The position numbers were made by a program, and so were the translations under genes. Under the pieces are notes generated by a model, which saw only the letters and a program-made list of their open reading frames with translations, was not told the DNA's origin and did not search any database. DNA of 64,000 nt from Haloferax sp046557615 (GTDB taxonomy: Archaea > Halobacteriota > Halobacteria > Halobacteriales > Haloferacaceae), in the NCBI RefSeq assembly GCF_046557615.1, contig NZ_JBKIII010000002.1, forward strand, positions 496,001 to 560,000, read 5' to 3'. Each line of letters starts with the position of its first letter. Position 1 is the first letter of the stretch. Positions 1 to 8,989 of the stretch are shown here, piece by piece.

Positions 1-149
1 TGGGGGTCCCACGTGACGTACTCTGTCTCTTCTTCGATGGTCTCCGACCGTGATGCGCCAAAGTACTGATAGGCGTCCAACGGGTCAACAACCTCCCGCG
101 TGTACGGCCGAAGCCGTAGCCGCGGGGTCACAATTTCGTCGGGAAACAT
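1..149 (-). CDS. GNAT family N-acetyltransferase, N-terminal part (cut by window edge)
   Basis: Only the first 49 codons are in the window. The start MFPDEIVTPRLRLRP is typical of the RimJ/RimL branch of GNAT acetyltransferases (acetyl-CoA-dependent N-acetylation). It is a paralogue of the next gene on the same strand: 34 of the 49 visible residues are identical, so the two arose by tandem duplication. The ATG is placed at 149 because a TATA element (173-180) lies about 27 nt upstream, which gives a leaderless transcript. The acetyl-CoA-binding half is outside the window, so substrate cannot be judged. Confidence 0.8.
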   Translation of the reverse strand, partial: MFPDEIVTPRLRLRPYTREVVDPLDAYQYFGASRSETIEEETEYVTWDP

Positions 150-172
150 GGTATTGAGCGAACTCGGCCCCC

Positions 173-180
173 TATATAAT
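173..180 (-). promoter_or_regulatory. TATA element of the first GNAT gene
   Basis: TATATAAT read on the plus strand (ATTATATA on the minus strand), centred about 27 nt before the ATG at 149. This spacing matches an archaeal TATA box with transcription starting at or next to the start codon. Confidence 0.6.
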
Positions 181-233
181 TTTTCTGTCTATTGACGATT
201 GATAACAAGGGGCTTAGCATCTCTCTGTGGGCG

Positions 234-875
234 TCACTTCGGTGGTCGGTCTTCCCAAGAGAACTCGGCGGTGTACTCGCCGTCGGTGGCGTCGAACCAC
301 TGTTCGTTCGTCACTGACCACGAACGACTATCGACGGGTTCGCCATCGTGGACGAAGTCGTTGCGGAAGGTGCCGTCTTCTTGGCCACCGAACCGGGTGA
401 CGTACTTCTCGATAGCGCGGCACGAGTTGTCGTTGTCTATCAAAGAGTGGACATTGACGACCTCAAAATCGAGAACGTCGAACGAGAGTGCGAAGAGTGC
501 CGCCGCCCGTTCCCCCGAATAGCCCCGCCCCCAGTACTGCTTTCTGAGCCACATCCCGAAGGAGATGCGACGCTTGTCCCATTCAGGGAACAGCGCGGCG
601 TTACCTGCGAGTTCGCCTGCACCGTCTTCGCCCTCGCGTGGGAAGATAGCGTACGAAGTCCCCGTCGCTTCCGTTCGGCGATTTGCCGACGACTCGAAGA
701 ACTCCAGTGTCTCCGTCGGTGTCTCGTGAGGAATCCAGTTGAGGTACTCTGCTTCTTCTTCGATAGTCTCAGACCGGGACGAACCGGTGTACTCGTACAT
801 CTCCAACGGCTCGACAGTCTCCGGCGAAACTGGCCGAAGGCGAAGTCGCGGGGTCAGGATTTCGTCGGGGAACAT
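234..875 (-). CDS. GNAT family N-acetyltransferase (RimJ/RimL type)
   Basis: A 213-residue protein starting MFPDEILTPRLRLRP. It has the GNAT layout: an N-terminal strand-helix module, the central GMWLRKQYWGRGYSGERA stretch that corresponds to motif A for acetyl-CoA pyrophosphate binding, and the later VNVHSLIDNDNSCRAIEK segment typical of RimJ/RimL enzymes. Substrate unknown; family members acetylate protein N-termini or small amines. An upstream in-frame extension exists, but the ATG at 875 is preferred: it aligns with the tandem paralogue and has a TATA-like AGTATAC about 26 nt upstream. It is divergent from rfcL. Confidence 0.85.
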   Translation of the reverse strand: MFPDEILTPRLRLRPVSPETVEPLEMYEYTGSSRSETIEEEAEYLNWIPHETPTETLEFFESSANRRTEATGTSYAIFPREGEDGAGELAGNAALFPEWDKRRISFGMWLRKQYWGRGYSGERAAALFALSFDVLDFEVVNVHSLIDNDNSCRAIEKYVTRFGGQEDGTFRNDFVHDGEPVDSRSWSVTNEQWFDATDGEYTAEFSWEDRPPK

Positions 876-897
876 GGCGTGTGCGACTCGGGGTGAG

Positions 898-904
898 AGT
901 ATAC
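898..904 (-). promoter_or_regulatory. TATA-like element of the second GNAT gene
   Basis: AGTATAC lies 23-29 nt upstream of the ATG at 875 on the minus strand, the spacing expected for a leaderless haloarchaeal transcript. It sits in the divergent spacer shared with rfcL. Confidence 0.4.
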
Positions 905-1000
905 GTTTTCTGTCGGCGTACTTCGGAGGGTGCCAGTCGTCACCCATCGAACACCCTTGCTCCGCAACCACTAAACGCGCCTCGCTCTTTTCTCGATTCA

Positions 1001-2449
1001 ATGGTAGACTGGACGGAGAAATACCGCCCATCCACACTTTCCGAGGTGCGCGGGAACAACAAGGCCCGGGACGCCTTCGGCAAGTGGGCGAAGACGTGGG
1101 ACGACCACCGAGAGGCGGCCATCGTCCACGGGAGTCCGGGCATCGGCAAGACCTCTGCCGCCCACGCACTCGCACAGGACATGGGCTGGGAGACAGTCGA
1201 GTTGAACGCCTCGGACCAGCGAACCGCCGACGTTATCGAGCGATTCGCCGGACGCGCCGCGAAGAACGCCACGCTCTCGGGGTCTTCGACGGGCACCTCC
1301 ACCCGGCAACTGGTCATCCTCGACGAGGCTGACAACATCCACGGCAACTACGACCGGGGTGGTACGAGTGCGATTACGCGTCTCGTCAAGTCTTCGAGCC
1401 AACCCATCGTCCTCATCGCCAACGAGTTCTACGACATGAGCCGCGGCCTGCGCAATGCCTGCCGCGAAATCGAGTTCCGAGACGTCTCGTCGCGCTCTAT
1501 CGTTCCCGTCCTCCGCGACATCTGCCGGAAGGAGGGAATCAAATTCGAGTCGGACGCACTCGAACGCATCGCCGACCAGAACAGCGGCGACCTGCGCTCT
1601 GCGGTCAACGACCTCCAGGCAATCGCCGAGGGCCGTGACGAAATCACCGAAGAGATGGTCATCATGGGTGACCGCGACCGAACCGTGGGCCTGTTCGAGT
1701 TCCTCGACGCCGTGTTGAAAGAGGAGTCAGCCCAAGAGTCGCTTTATACGGCCTACGACGTGGACGAGACGCCCGACAACCTCACCAAGTGGGTCGAGGA
1801 CAAGGTGTCACTCGTCTATGAACCCGACGAACTCGCCCGCGCCTACGAGTTCCTCGCTAACGCCGACCGCTGGCTTGGCCGCGTTCGTGCCTCGCAGAAT
1901 TACTCTTACTGGCGCTATGCGACCGACAACCTCTCTGCCGGTGTCGCCGCCTCCCGTGACCGAACTCGCGGCGGGTGGACGCGCTACGGCGGCGCACCCT
2001 ACCGTTCGACACGGAACAAGACGCGCGATACGGTCCTCCAGAAGATTGCGACCAAAGGCGGATTCAGCACGGCGAGTGCCCGTCGTGAAGTGCTTCCGTT
2101 CCTCTCGGCGCTCACGCACCACTGCAAGCCCCGCGAACTGACGGTTGCGATGGCCGCCTACTACGACTTCGACGAGTCACACGTCTCGTATATCACTGGG
2201 AGTGGCGAGACGACGAACAAAGTCCAGTCCGTCGTCGAAGACGCCCAAGAACTGCGCGAAGAGCAGATGGAAGAACACGCCGAGGGTGCGTTCGCAGGCA
2301 TGGAAGCAATGTCTGACGATGCCGAGACGATTGAAATCGAAGAGTCGGAAGACGACGAACCCGACGTGTTCGACCGCGACGAGGCCGACGACGCGGAAGA
2401 ATCTGCATCCTCGGACGACGGGCAGGCCGGTCTGTCTGACTTCTTCTGA
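1001..2449 (+). CDS. rfcL: Replication factor C large subunit (clamp loader)
   Basis: A 482-residue AAA+ protein that, with RfcS, loads the PCNA sliding clamp at primer-template junctions during replication. It starts MVDWTEKYRP, the usual RfcL start; an in-frame upstream extension is ignored for that reason. Walker A is GSPGIGKT (residues 44-51), Walker B is in LVILDEADNIHG, and sensor and collar regions follow. The C-terminus is a long acidic tail ending QAGLSDFF, which fits a PIP-box (QxxLxxFF) for binding PCNA. Length is normal for haloarchaeal RfcL. It is flanked by unrelated genes. Confidence 0.96.
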   Translation: MVDWTEKYRPSTLSEVRGNNKARDAFGKWAKTWDDHREAAIVHGSPGIGKTSAAHALAQDMGWETVELNASDQRTADVIERFAGRAAKNATLSGSSTGTSTRQLVILDEADNIHGNYDRGGTSAITRLVKSSSQPIVLIANEFYDMSRGLRNACREIEFRDVSSRSIVPVLRDICRKEGIKFESDALERIADQNSGDLRSAVNDLQAIAEGRDEITEEMVIMGDRDRTVGLFEFLDAVLKEESAQESLYTAYDVDETPDNLTKWVEDKVSLVYEPDELARAYEFLANADRWLGRVRASQNYSYWRYATDNLSAGVAASRDRTRGGWTRYGGAPYRSTRNKTRDTVLQKIATKGGFSTASARREVLPFLSALTHHCKPRELTVAMAAYYDFDESHVSYITGSGETTNKVQSVVEDAQELREEQMEEHAEGAFAGMEAMSDDAETIEIEESEDDEPDVFDRDEADDAEESASSDDGQAGLSDFF

Positions 2450-2465
2450 GTCGCCGATTTGCGCG

Positions 2466-3239
2466 TTACTCGCCTACTTGCCCATCTTCTCGCTGAGTCA
2501 ACGTCCGAAATAGCCGAAGGAGTAACAGATAGCCGAGTGCCAACGCGGCGACGAACCTCCCTGCGACGACCCAGAACGTAACGACGCCGAGCGACTTCAT
2601 CACGGCGACGAACGCAATCGTTAGCCGACGGCCGAGATAGCCCGCCAGCGTCGTTCTGTTTGACTGCGTGTCACCGTCGACATCTTGGATATTTCGCGAT
2701 TCGACTCCGGCGAACGTGATGAAGAACCACCCCAGAAAGACGCCGACGAGTTCCCACGACACGCGTTGGGTCGTCGAAACGACGAGTGCGAAGACGACTA
2801 CGAACGCCCACGTCGCGCCAACTGCCAGCGAGTCGAACGTTGGATGCCGTTTGAGGTGTCCGTAGATGACGAGGACGCCGAGTGGGAGTTGCCCCAAGAG
2901 AAAATACAGGACGCCGAGGTCCGGGCGCTCGAGAACGAGCAACCCTAGCAGAACCGTGTAGCCTGCCAAGGCGACAGATTCGGTTACGAAGAGGGCGCTC
3001 TGATAGCGGCGAACCAACGCAGTTCGGTACGGTTGGTTCACTTCGTCTTCTGGAGAGACGCTCCGTCGGTCTTCGACGTAGATGAAGTAGAACAACAACG
3101 GCGGGAGGACCAACCCCACTCCGACCGACGCGAGTGGAATCGACAACGCCAGTGCAGAGATAGCAACCATCACCGAAGACCCGAGACACAGCCAGATGTT
3201 TAACTTTAAAAACAAGAAACGAAATTCGGCTACTCCCAT
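2466..3239 (-). CDS. UbiA-like prenyltransferase family membrane protein
   Basis: A 257-residue protein with about seven to eight hydrophobic segments. The segment NIQDVDGDTQSNRTTLAGYLG resembles the second Asp-rich loop of UbiA prenyltransferases, which attach isoprenyl chains to aromatic or lipid acceptors. The first canonical loop (NDxxDxxxD) is not present in that form; the matching position reads YVEDRRSVSPEDEVNQP. It may therefore use an altered acceptor or metal site. The start is uncertain, since the TATA-like sequence (3250-3259) is only about 16 nt from the ATG at 3239. It ends 16 nt from rfcL, convergently. Confidence 0.7.
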   Translation of the reverse strand: MGVAEFRFLFLKLNIWLCLGSSVMVAISALALSIPLASVGVGLVLPPLLFYFIYVEDRRSVSPEDEVNQPYRTALVRRYQSALFVTESVALAGYTVLLGLLVLERPDLGVLYFLLGQLPLGVLVIYGHLKRHPTFDSLAVGATWAFVVVFALVVSTTQRVSWELVGVFLGWFFITFAGVESRNIQDVDGDTQSNRTTLAGYLGRRLTIAFVAVMKSLGVVTFWVVAGRFVAALALGYLLLLRLFRTLTQREDGQVGE

Positions 3240-3362
3240 ACGAAATGGTTAATATATGGTCTGATAAGGCTATTGTCAGTCATTTCATCGGAGTTTCGAT
3301 GGTAGATTCTTCGAGATTGCCCTGAAATCGAGCCTCAGTTCTCAGGTGTCGATAGACGCTCT

Positions 3363-5042
3363 TCACTGTTCGTTCTCTCTTTCGGGCTTGGGGAGACGAA
3401 TACAGACTCGGGACCCCGAGTCGGTTACGTTGGCGAGCAGTTCGCCGTTCGAGCGGATGACAATCCAGTGGACCAACCACAACCCGATTCCGGACCCATG
3501 TTTGAGGTTCGTCTCTTCTCCGGCTTTCAGCACGTTGATTTCGCCGGGTGGGAGTCCGGGGCCATCGTCCTTGACGACGAGGGTGACACTGGTATCTGTC
3601 TCTTCAGTGAAGACGGCGATGTTCGGTGCCGCGGGACCGGTGTGGTGAGTCAGTGCGTTGTCGATGAGTTCCTGTACTGCAAGGTCGAAACGCGGGTGGA
3701 CATCGACGGGGATGTCAGCAACGTCGAACATGATGCGGCCCATCCGGTCAGTTGGGTAGTTGTCTGCTGCTTTCTCCACGAAGTCTTTGAGCGACCGCTG
3801 GATAGTCCCGTCGTACGAAAATACCGACTCGATTTTCCCTGCCTTTTCGGCTTGATTGACGATTTTCATCGACCGCTCGTGGATTCGTGTTGCCCACGCA
3901 GCGATATCGCTATCGCCAGTGTCTCTGATGATTTGTGCGTGTCCAGCGATGACGTTGAGGTCGTTTCGGATGTTGTGCCGAAACACGCGAGAGAGAATCT
4001 GTTTGAGGAGGTCTAACTCGCTTTCTCGCTTTTTCAGCGCGGTGATTTCGCTCAGCACCAGTATCTCACCTTCGAGGCCTCTGCCGTAGGCCATCGTCGA
4101 GGTCTGCATCGAGAAGTAGCGCATCTCGTCGTTGTGTTCGATTTCGAGCGTTCTCGTTGACCCGCCCTCGGTCGTGGTCACGTAGCCGCACAAGACATCT
4201 GCTATCTGCAACCCGATGATTTTCCGCCCGAACAGTCCGGTTGCAGCGTGGTTGAGGTCGACGACCGTCCCTTCGGTGTCGATGACGAAAATCGCATCAG
4301 AGACCTCCTGAAACGTCTGCTCGCGCGCGACTGGGACGAACTTCATCAACCCGTGTTTGGTGATAGAGAAGGCGAACAACACTCCTGAAAGCGAATAGAC
4401 GACAGACGTCGGGTCGAAGTACACCGGAACCAATCCTGCGACTTTGACCATCGTCGAGAGGATGAGCATCGAGAAGATAACCAAGAGATAGAGCGTCTGT
4501 CGTCGATGGACGCCATTGGTTCGAAGCATCTCGCCGACGAACATCCCCGCGGCCAAGAAGACCAGAAGGTAGCCGTATATCTTCGTGACGAATATTTTGA
4601 CTGGGCCACCGAAGTTCGGGAAATAGAGGAATCCGTCTGCGCCAACGTGGTATTCTGGGGTGAACACCAGGTTGTCGGGATTGAACCACGACAGGACGAA
4701 CAACACGACGATTGGGAAAAACACGACGGCGGCGACCCGACGAGAGACGTTGTGTTTGAACACGAACTCGTAGGCGAGCAAGAACATCGTGGCTGCCGCC
4801 GTCGGTATCATTACCCAGAAGAAGTTCGCAAGCGCGAGCGTGATTCCGGGGTCTTTGACGAGTGTGAACGTCGCAAACAAAAACGCCCACGCACCACCAG
4901 TCGCCATCGACATGATGAACCAGAGGACACCGGGTTTGCGGCGGTCGTCCCAGACGAAGTAACAAATCGCAATCGATGGCGCCACTCCAAGATACATCAG
5001 AAGAATTGCAATTTCTGGAGTGAGCCACTGTTCCATGCGCAC
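3363..5042 (-). CDS. Membrane sensor histidine kinase (7TM sensor, PAS, HisKA, HATPase)
   Basis: A 559-residue kinase. Residues about 10-230 form seven membrane helices of the 7TM histidine-kinase sensor type. A PAS domain follows (about 240-340), then a dimerisation domain with the phospho-acceptor His356 in RVFRHNIRNDLN. The ATPase domain at the C-terminus has an N-box with NALTHH, a G1 box DDGPGLP and a G2 box GSGIGLWLV. All catalytic motifs look intact. No response regulator is adjacent, as is common for haloarchaeal kinases, so the signal and partner are unknown. The second Met (5036) is an equally good start. Confidence 0.88.
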   Translation of the reverse strand: MRMEQWLTPEIAILLMYLGVAPSIAICYFVWDDRRKPGVLWFIMSMATGGAWAFLFATFTLVKDPGITLALANFFWVMIPTAAATMFLLAYEFVFKHNVSRRVAAVVFFPIVVLFVLSWFNPDNLVFTPEYHVGADGFLYFPNFGGPVKIFVTKIYGYLLVFLAAGMFVGEMLRTNGVHRRQTLYLLVIFSMLILSTMVKVAGLVPVYFDPTSVVYSLSGVLFAFSITKHGLMKFVPVAREQTFQEVSDAIFVIDTEGTVVDLNHAATGLFGRKIIGLQIADVLCGYVTTTEGGSTRTLEIEHNDEMRYFSMQTSTMAYGRGLEGEILVLSEITALKKRESELDLLKQILSRVFRHNIRNDLNVIAGHAQIIRDTGDSDIAAWATRIHERSMKIVNQAEKAGKIESVFSYDGTIQRSLKDFVEKAADNYPTDRMGRIMFDVADIPVDVHPRFDLAVQELIDNALTHHTGPAAPNIAVFTEETDTSVTLVVKDDGPGLPPGEINVLKAGEETNLKHGSGIGLWLVHWIVIRSNGELLANVTDSGSRVCIRLPKPERENEQ

Positions 5043-5362
5043 CTCTGGATATTCAGAGGATGCTTATGAATTGTTCCCTCATATGACTTTCTTGACCCTC
5101 ATGAAACATTAGACTTCTATCACGTATGTCGCCAAGACGCCCGAAATGTCAAACGAGGGTGTCTGCATTCCCACAGTATGGATGAGCGAACGATAGTTTC
5201 GAAGAATGTCTGTGTGCTGGCAATTGCTGAATTAATTCGGTGCATCCACCAGCGACTCATTCGCAACAGAATATTGTTTGAAATTAGATACTTACTGTGG
5301 ATTTGAGTTCAGCCGTACGTCTCACGTGATTGTTCGGTCGGAGTGCTGTCGCTCGTAGCTTT
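5043..5362. other. Gene-free spacer, AT-rich
   Basis: About 320 nt between the kinase start and the terminator of the amino-acid transporter operon. I see no credible coding frame. It includes a TATA-like TGCTTATG near 5061-5068 suited to the kinase promoter (about 25 nt before its start) and a small GAATTAATTC palindrome near 5229. Nothing else recognisable. Confidence 0.5.
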
Positions 5363-5391
5363 AAAAAAAGAACGTCGTCGGGCGTGTGCCC
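5363..5391 (-). terminator. Hairpin plus T-run terminator of the amino-acid ABC operon
   Basis: Read on the minus strand, a GGGC-ACAC-GCCC hairpin (5380-5391) lies just after the glnQ-type stop codon, followed by seven consecutive T (complement of 5363-5369). Archaeal termination mainly needs the T-run; the hairpin may be incidental. Confidence 0.5.
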
Positions 5392-5401
5392 AACTCGTTA
5401 C

Positions 5402-6130
5402 TCAGAGTAATTTCGAGAGGAAGCGCTTGCCGCGGTCGGTCTTCGGGTTGGTGAAGAACTCTTCGGGCGGCGAGTCTTCGATGACCTTACCATCAGCCAT
5501 GAGGACGACGCGGTCACCGACTTCACGGGCGAAGCCCATCTCGTGGGTGACGACGAGCATGGTCATTCCTTCCTCGGCGAGCCCTTGCATCACGTCGAGA
5601 ACCTCGCCCACGAGTTCGGGGTCGAGTGCGCTCGTCACTTCGTCGAAGAGCATGACACGCGGGTTCATCGCCAGTGCGCGGGCGATAGCGACGCGCTGTT
5701 GTTGTCCACCCGAGAGTTGGTTCGGGTAGGAACTCTCCTGTGCCGAGAGACCGACTCGGTCGAGGAGTGCGCGTGCGCGCTTATTCGCGGACTCTTCGCT
5801 CTCACCTTTTACTTTCATGGGCCCGAGCGTTACGTTCTCCAGGGCCGTCTTGTGTGGGAAGAGGTTGAAGCTCTGGAACACCATGCCGATGCGCTGGCGC
5901 AGTCGGTTGATGTCGGCTTTGGGGTCGGAGATAGATTGGCCTTCGAGGCGAATCTCTCCGTCTTGAATCTCCTCCAAGCGATTGGCACAGCGAAGGAGCG
6001 TCGATTTGCCGGATCCCGATGGACCGACGATGACGCACACTTCGCCCTCTTCGACGTTGAGGTCGACGTCTTTCAGGACGTGCGTCTCGCCGTAGAACTT
6101 GTCTACCTCGTCGAACTCTACGAGACTCAT
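5402..6130 (-). CDS. Polar amino-acid ABC transporter, ATP-binding subunit
   Basis: A 242-residue ABC ATPase that powers amino-acid uptake. Walker A GPSGSGKST is at residues 36-44, the signature is LSGGQQQR, and Walker B is VMLFDE followed by VTSALD. The whole-length similarity pattern fits the GlnQ/HisP family. Its ATG overlaps the 3' end of the permease gene by 4 nt (6127-6130), so the two are translationally coupled. It is the last gene of a three-gene operon (binding protein, permease, ATPase). Substrate within the polar amino-acid class cannot be read from sequence. Confidence 0.93.
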   Translation of the reverse strand: MSLVEFDEVDKFYGETHVLKDVDLNVEEGEVCVIVGPSGSGKSTLLRCANRLEEIQDGEIRLEGQSISDPKADINRLRQRIGMVFQSFNLFPHKTALENVTLGPMKVKGESEESANKRARALLDRVGLSAQESSYPNQLSGGQQQRVAIARALAMNPRVMLFDEVTSALDPELVGEVLDVMQGLAEEGMTMLVVTHEMGFAREVGDRVVLMADGKVIEDSPPEEFFTNPKTDRGKRFLSKLL

Positions 6131-6957
6131 TGGCGGTCACCTCCCCATTCGGCGCGGGCTTCCAGATATCTGACGACCCGTCCGAGCGGCAGCGTGATGC
6201 CGAGGTAGGCGATAGCGACCAGCAGAATCGGCGTCCACGGGTCGAACGTCGCGGAGTTGATTTGCCGGAATGCACTGATGAGTTCGGGCACGGCGATAAC
6301 CGTCAAGAGCGAGGTGTCCTTCACGAGAATGACTTGGTCGTTCCCGATTGCGGCGAGCGCGTTGCGCCACGCCTGCGGCAGGACGACTTCGCGCATCGAT
6401 TGCACGTAGGACATTCCGAGCGAACGCGCGGCTTCCATTTGCCCATCGGGGACGGCGTTGATACCGCCACGAATTGCCTCGCCGACGTAGGCGGCGTGGT
6501 TCAGCGTCAGGCCGATGATCGCGGCCGGAATTGCCCAGTTAGAGATGGGGAACTGACCCGGTGGCCAGAACGCAGGAATACCGAAGTAGATGACGATGAG
6601 TTGGAACAGCAACGGTGTCCCACGGAAGAACTCAACGTATCCACTTGCGACCGTATTCGTGAGTCGAGTTTTCGAGACACGTCCGAGACCGACGAAGATA
6701 CCGGCGATAATAGAGAGGACACTCCCCGCGAGGAAGATGCCGAGTACCCGAAGGTACGCGAAGACGAACTGCGGGTAGATGATTTCGACGAAGAGTTCGA
6801 AATCCACCTGCGTGAAGACAATCGCGGCGATGAAAGTACCCACAGCAAGTGTGAACAGTCCCGCGACTGTCGCGCCGACGAGTTTGAGCGTCTTGTCGTT
6901 GAGAAAGCTCTCTCGGTAGTCGTCAGTGGACTGCGCCTCCGAGTATGATTCAGCCAT
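6127..6957 (-). CDS. Polar amino-acid ABC transporter, permease subunit
   Basis: A 276-residue inner-membrane permease of the HisM/GlnP type with about five to six transmembrane helices. The EAA coupling loop is visible as EAARSLGMSYVQSMREVVLP. The start carries a hydrophilic N-terminal tail of about 30 residues before the first helix, common in haloarchaeal members. It lies between the binding-protein gene (48-nt gap) and the ATPase gene (4-nt overlap). A single permease implies a homodimeric channel. Confidence 0.92.
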   Translation of the reverse strand: MAESYSEAQSTDDYRESFLNDKTLKLVGATVAGLFTLAVGTFIAAIVFTQVDFELFVEIIYPQFVFAYLRVLGIFLAGSVLSIIAGIFVGLGRVSKTRLTNTVASGYVEFFRGTPLLFQLIVIYFGIPAFWPPGQFPISNWAIPAAIIGLTLNHAAYVGEAIRGGINAVPDGQMEAARSLGMSYVQSMREVVLPQAWRNALAAIGNDQVILVKDTSLLTVIAVPELISAFRQINSATFDPWTPILLVAIAYLGITLPLGRVVRYLEARAEWGGDRQ

Positions 6958-7005
6958 TGGTAGTAATTATCACGGTGTTGGTATAAAAACGCGCGGCGGG
7001 ACGAG

Positions 7006-7812
7006 TTATCCGGAGAAGTACTCGGAGTAAATCTCGTCGTACGTGCCGTCGTCGCGGATTGCTTGCAGTGCGCCGTTGACTTCCTCGCGGAGGTCGTCGT
7101 CGTCTTGGCGGAAGCCGATACCGTACTCTTCGACGGTGAGCGTGAGGTACGGCGGGGCGTTCTTGCCCTGCTCGGCCGCTGCGCCCTCGCCTTCGAGGAA
7201 TTTCACGTTCTCGTTCTGCTCGACGAACTCGGCGTTGACCGTGTTGTCGTTGATGACTGCGACGACCTGATTGTTGATGAGCGCGTCGAACGCCCCAGTA
7301 ATCTGGTCGTAGCGCTGGATGCTCAGGTCGCCACCGAACTCTTCTGCGAGTTCGTCAGCGGCCGCTGCACCCGTCGTACCCTTCTGGACACCGACCGTCT
7401 TGCCCTGCAGGTCCTCTTTCGCGGCGATCTCGCTGTCGTTCAGGACGACGATGGTCTGGTACGCCGTGAAGTACGGGTCCGAGAAGTCAATCTGCTCTGC
7501 GCGCTCTTCGGTGATGGTCATCGCCGACATGATGACACGGAAGTTCCCGTTGTTGAGCGAGGGAATGATACCGTCGAAGCTCGTCTGCTGGAACTCGTGT
7601 TCGTAGCCGAGTTGGTCCGAGAAGATGGCTTGTGCGATGTCCACGTCGAAGCCGACGAGTTCGCCTTCGGTCGTCTCGTACTCGAACGGGCGGTACGGGA
7701 TGTCCGAACCGATGGTAATCGTTTCGCTGTCGCCGCCGCCACCGAGACAGCCAGCGAGCGTGAAGGCTGCTCCGGCACCTGCGGCACCTTTGAGGTAGGT
7801 ACGTCGTTTCAT
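7006..7812 (-). CDS. Amino-acid ABC transporter substrate-binding lipoprotein
   Basis: A 268-residue family 3 solute-binding protein. The N-terminus is MKRRTYLKG followed by a hydrophobic stretch and the lipobox LAGC, which means Tat export and lipid anchoring outside the membrane. The early segment IPYRPFEYETTEGELVGFDVD is the classic opening of family 3 binding domains. It is the first gene of the transporter operon. A TATA element about 29 nt upstream suggests a leaderless mRNA. Confidence 0.93.
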   Translation of the reverse strand: MKRRTYLKGAAGAGAAFTLAGCLGGGGDSETITIGSDIPYRPFEYETTEGELVGFDVDIAQAIFSDQLGYEHEFQQTSFDGIIPSLNNGNFRVIMSAMTITEERAEQIDFSDPYFTAYQTIVVLNDSEIAAKEDLQGKTVGVQKGTTGAAAADELAEEFGGDLSIQRYDQITGAFDALINNQVVAVINDNTVNAEFVEQNENVKFLEGEGAAAEQGKNAPPYLTLTVEEYGIGFRQDDDDLREEVNGALQAIRDDGTYDEIYSEYFSG

Positions 7813-7837
7813 AACAAGCGATTCTTAATTCACGGGC

Positions 7838-7844
7838 GTATAAC
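7838..7844 (-). promoter_or_regulatory. TATA element of the amino-acid ABC operon
   Basis: GTATAAC on the plus strand (GTTATAC on the minus strand), about 29 nt before the ATG at 7812. Spacing supports transcription starting at the start codon. Confidence 0.5.
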
Positions 7845-8037
7845 ACTCCTTCGGTACGCGCGTGGGATTATCGAGCATTCTCCGTGAAATTTGCCACAGA
7901 ATTTGTGGAATGAACGCCGCACGGAGACTATCGCGGACAATTAGTGAATATTGAAATATTCCTCTAAGAAAAACCGAAGTTGTTGAATTCGTGTTTGTCA
8001 AAACTCCCTGGAGTCAGAGAATCTGGCAAATCCTCTC

Positions 8038-8865
8038 TCAATCGGCGTCGTTAACAGGGACGCGCTGGGTGGATTGCGTGTTCCGAACGAGGACTGCTGC
8101 GGTGACGACGAGTACAGCGGCGACGACAGTCCCACCGAGGTGGACGAGTTCGAGGGCTGGACCGTACACCTGTCGGCCCATGATGAGTAGTGCGACGACG
8201 ATGACGCTCGCAGGGGCAGTCAAGAGTGTGAGACGAGAACTGTGTTTCTCACGCGCACGCGTCGTGCGACCCCACAACGTCGCTGCGATGAGCGCGGCGT
8301 AGGTCGTGAGACCGACAGTGTAGTAGATTGCCTGCGTGGTTGGGCCGAAGGAGACGAAACTGTGCGGGGCAAGGAGGACCAACACGGGCATCCCGAGTGC
8401 AGCGACCGTCACCGTCTCTCTGAGGTGTGAGACGCCCCGGTCGATGACGCCCCACGACGCGGCGGCGGCGACGGCCGTGAAGATGGACGTGGCGACGACG
8501 TAGTGTGCAGTGAGGATAATCCACTCGTACTCGGTGACGGTGAGCGCGCCGAGGACGATTTGGAACGGGAGGATGACCGTCGCGACGACGAGTGCGTAGC
8601 GAATGCGTGCGGCGACGCCTTCGCGCCACGCGAGAACCGTCGTTCCGAGGATGACGAAGCCAGTAATCATGGCGACGAGGCGGTGGAACCACTCGATGAA
8701 GCTCCCCCAGTTGGCGGGGAACAGTCCCAAGAATCCATCACAGAACGGCCAACGACCGGCACACGTCAGGCCAGCACCCGAGGCAGCCGTGTAGACGCCT
8801 AATACCATCAAGACGCCAGTCATCGCGGCGGCCCCGACGAGGAGGCGGCGAAGCCGTGGTGTCAT
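8038..8865 (-). CDS. ctaA: Heme A synthase (CtaA/Cox15 family)
   Basis: A 275-residue membrane protein with about eight helices. It oxidises the C8 methyl of heme O to a formyl group to make heme A for terminal oxidases. The EWFHR motif in the first half and later membrane His residues (for example AHYVVA and HLGGTVVA) match the heme-binding positions of the family. Two Cys (TCAGRWPFC) follow the first helix, as in Bacillus-type CtaA where an extracellular Cys pair occurs. No cox genes are adjacent. Confidence 0.9.
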   Translation of the reverse strand: MTPRLRRLLVGAAAMTGVLMVLGVYTAASGAGLTCAGRWPFCDGFLGLFPANWGSFIEWFHRLVAMITGFVILGTTVLAWREGVAARIRYALVVATVILPFQIVLGALTVTEYEWIILTAHYVVATSIFTAVAAAASWGVIDRGVSHLRETVTVAALGMPVLVLLAPHSFVSFGPTTQAIYYTVGLTTYAALIAATLWGRTTRAREKHSSRLTLLTAPASVIVVALLIMGRQVYGPALELVHLGGTVVAAVLVVTAAVLVRNTQSTQRVPVNDAD

Positions 8866-8989
8866 ACGCGATGCTCAGGCCTGCGCAAACTTATATCTCG
8901 CAGGTACGAGCGTCGAAGGTGTCACCGGAGTAACGTGGGAGCGCCCCCCAAGCCGTCCGATTCAAGTCGATTCAGTCTGAGGCCGAGGT

